Positions 5,148 through 5,190 of a stretch of 5,190 nt of DNA are shown in pieces. Position numbers and translations under genes: made by a program. The first letter of the stretch is position 1; each line of letters opens with the position of its first letter. Location: positions 1 to 5,190 of the forward strand of contig CAYSCH010000530.1 of NCBI GenBank assembly GCA_964429355.1, in the 5' to 3' direction. Below the pieces are notes generated by a model. It made no database searches. It saw only the letters and a list, made by a program, of their open reading frames with translations, and was not told the origin of the DNA. This DNA is from JAAYAY01 sp964429355 (GTDB lineage: Bacteria > Planctomycetota > Planctomycetia > Pirellulales > Thermoguttaceae).

Positions 5148-5190
5148 CCAAAAGTGTTTTATTGGTGGTGTGAACCGGATAGTTTTGGAA

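Noticed and set aside
5148..5188. CCAAAA / TTTTGG inverted repeat at the right end
   Set aside because: Six-base AT-rich arms 29 bases apart are easily expected by chance, and the context is cut by the window edge.

Overview
The window is a GC-rich stretch from a draft bacterial genome; a run of ten Ns at 3712-3721 marks a scaffold gap. My best guess is a planctomycete, possibly a Pirellulales/Thermogutta-like lineage. This rests on the high-GC third codon positions, the many lineage-type repeats between genes, and fragments that resemble transposase families I associate with planctomycetes. No ribosomal or phylogenetic marker gene is present, so this is inference.

Layout, left to right. Positions 2-367 (+) hold the 3' end of a GNAT N-acetyltransferase. 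Positions 401-609 hold a tandem array of about 3.5 units of roughly 61 bp. Positions 280-855 (-) form an open frame whose first 82 codons look like a real gene of unknown function, and whose 3' part is made of the repeat array and then the antisense of the GNAT gene. At 903-973 lies the first copy of a dispersed repeat. The only complete, confidently named gene follows: a P1B-1 copper-exporting ATPase (copA-like) at 1029-3269 (+). After it come a perfect hairpin (3321-3340) and the second copy of the dispersed repeat (3354-3431), so the copper pump sits between two direct repeats. Positions 3567-4458 (-) hold a SMI1/KNR4 (SUKH)-like protein broken by the assembly gap. The DNA on one side of the gap (3722-3834) reads as a different domain, NPCBM-like, which suggests a chimeric contig end or an insertion. 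Positions 4558-5009 (+) hold decayed transposase-like fragments behind a promoter-like sequence. Positions 4954-5147 are a nearly pure purine repeat of the GGGACAG/GAGCAGG type.

The genes do not form one operon. The copper ATPase stands alone with no visible copper regulator or chaperone, the SUKH gene points toward it (convergent), and no toxin partner is visible for the SUKH protein. The main character of the window is a repeat-rich accessory region around one housekeeping metal-homeostasis gene. I see no convincing new multi-gene system. The most interesting items are the array that is open in all three frames on the minus strand, the repeat pair around the ATPase, and the anomalous SUKH/NPCBM junction at the gap.
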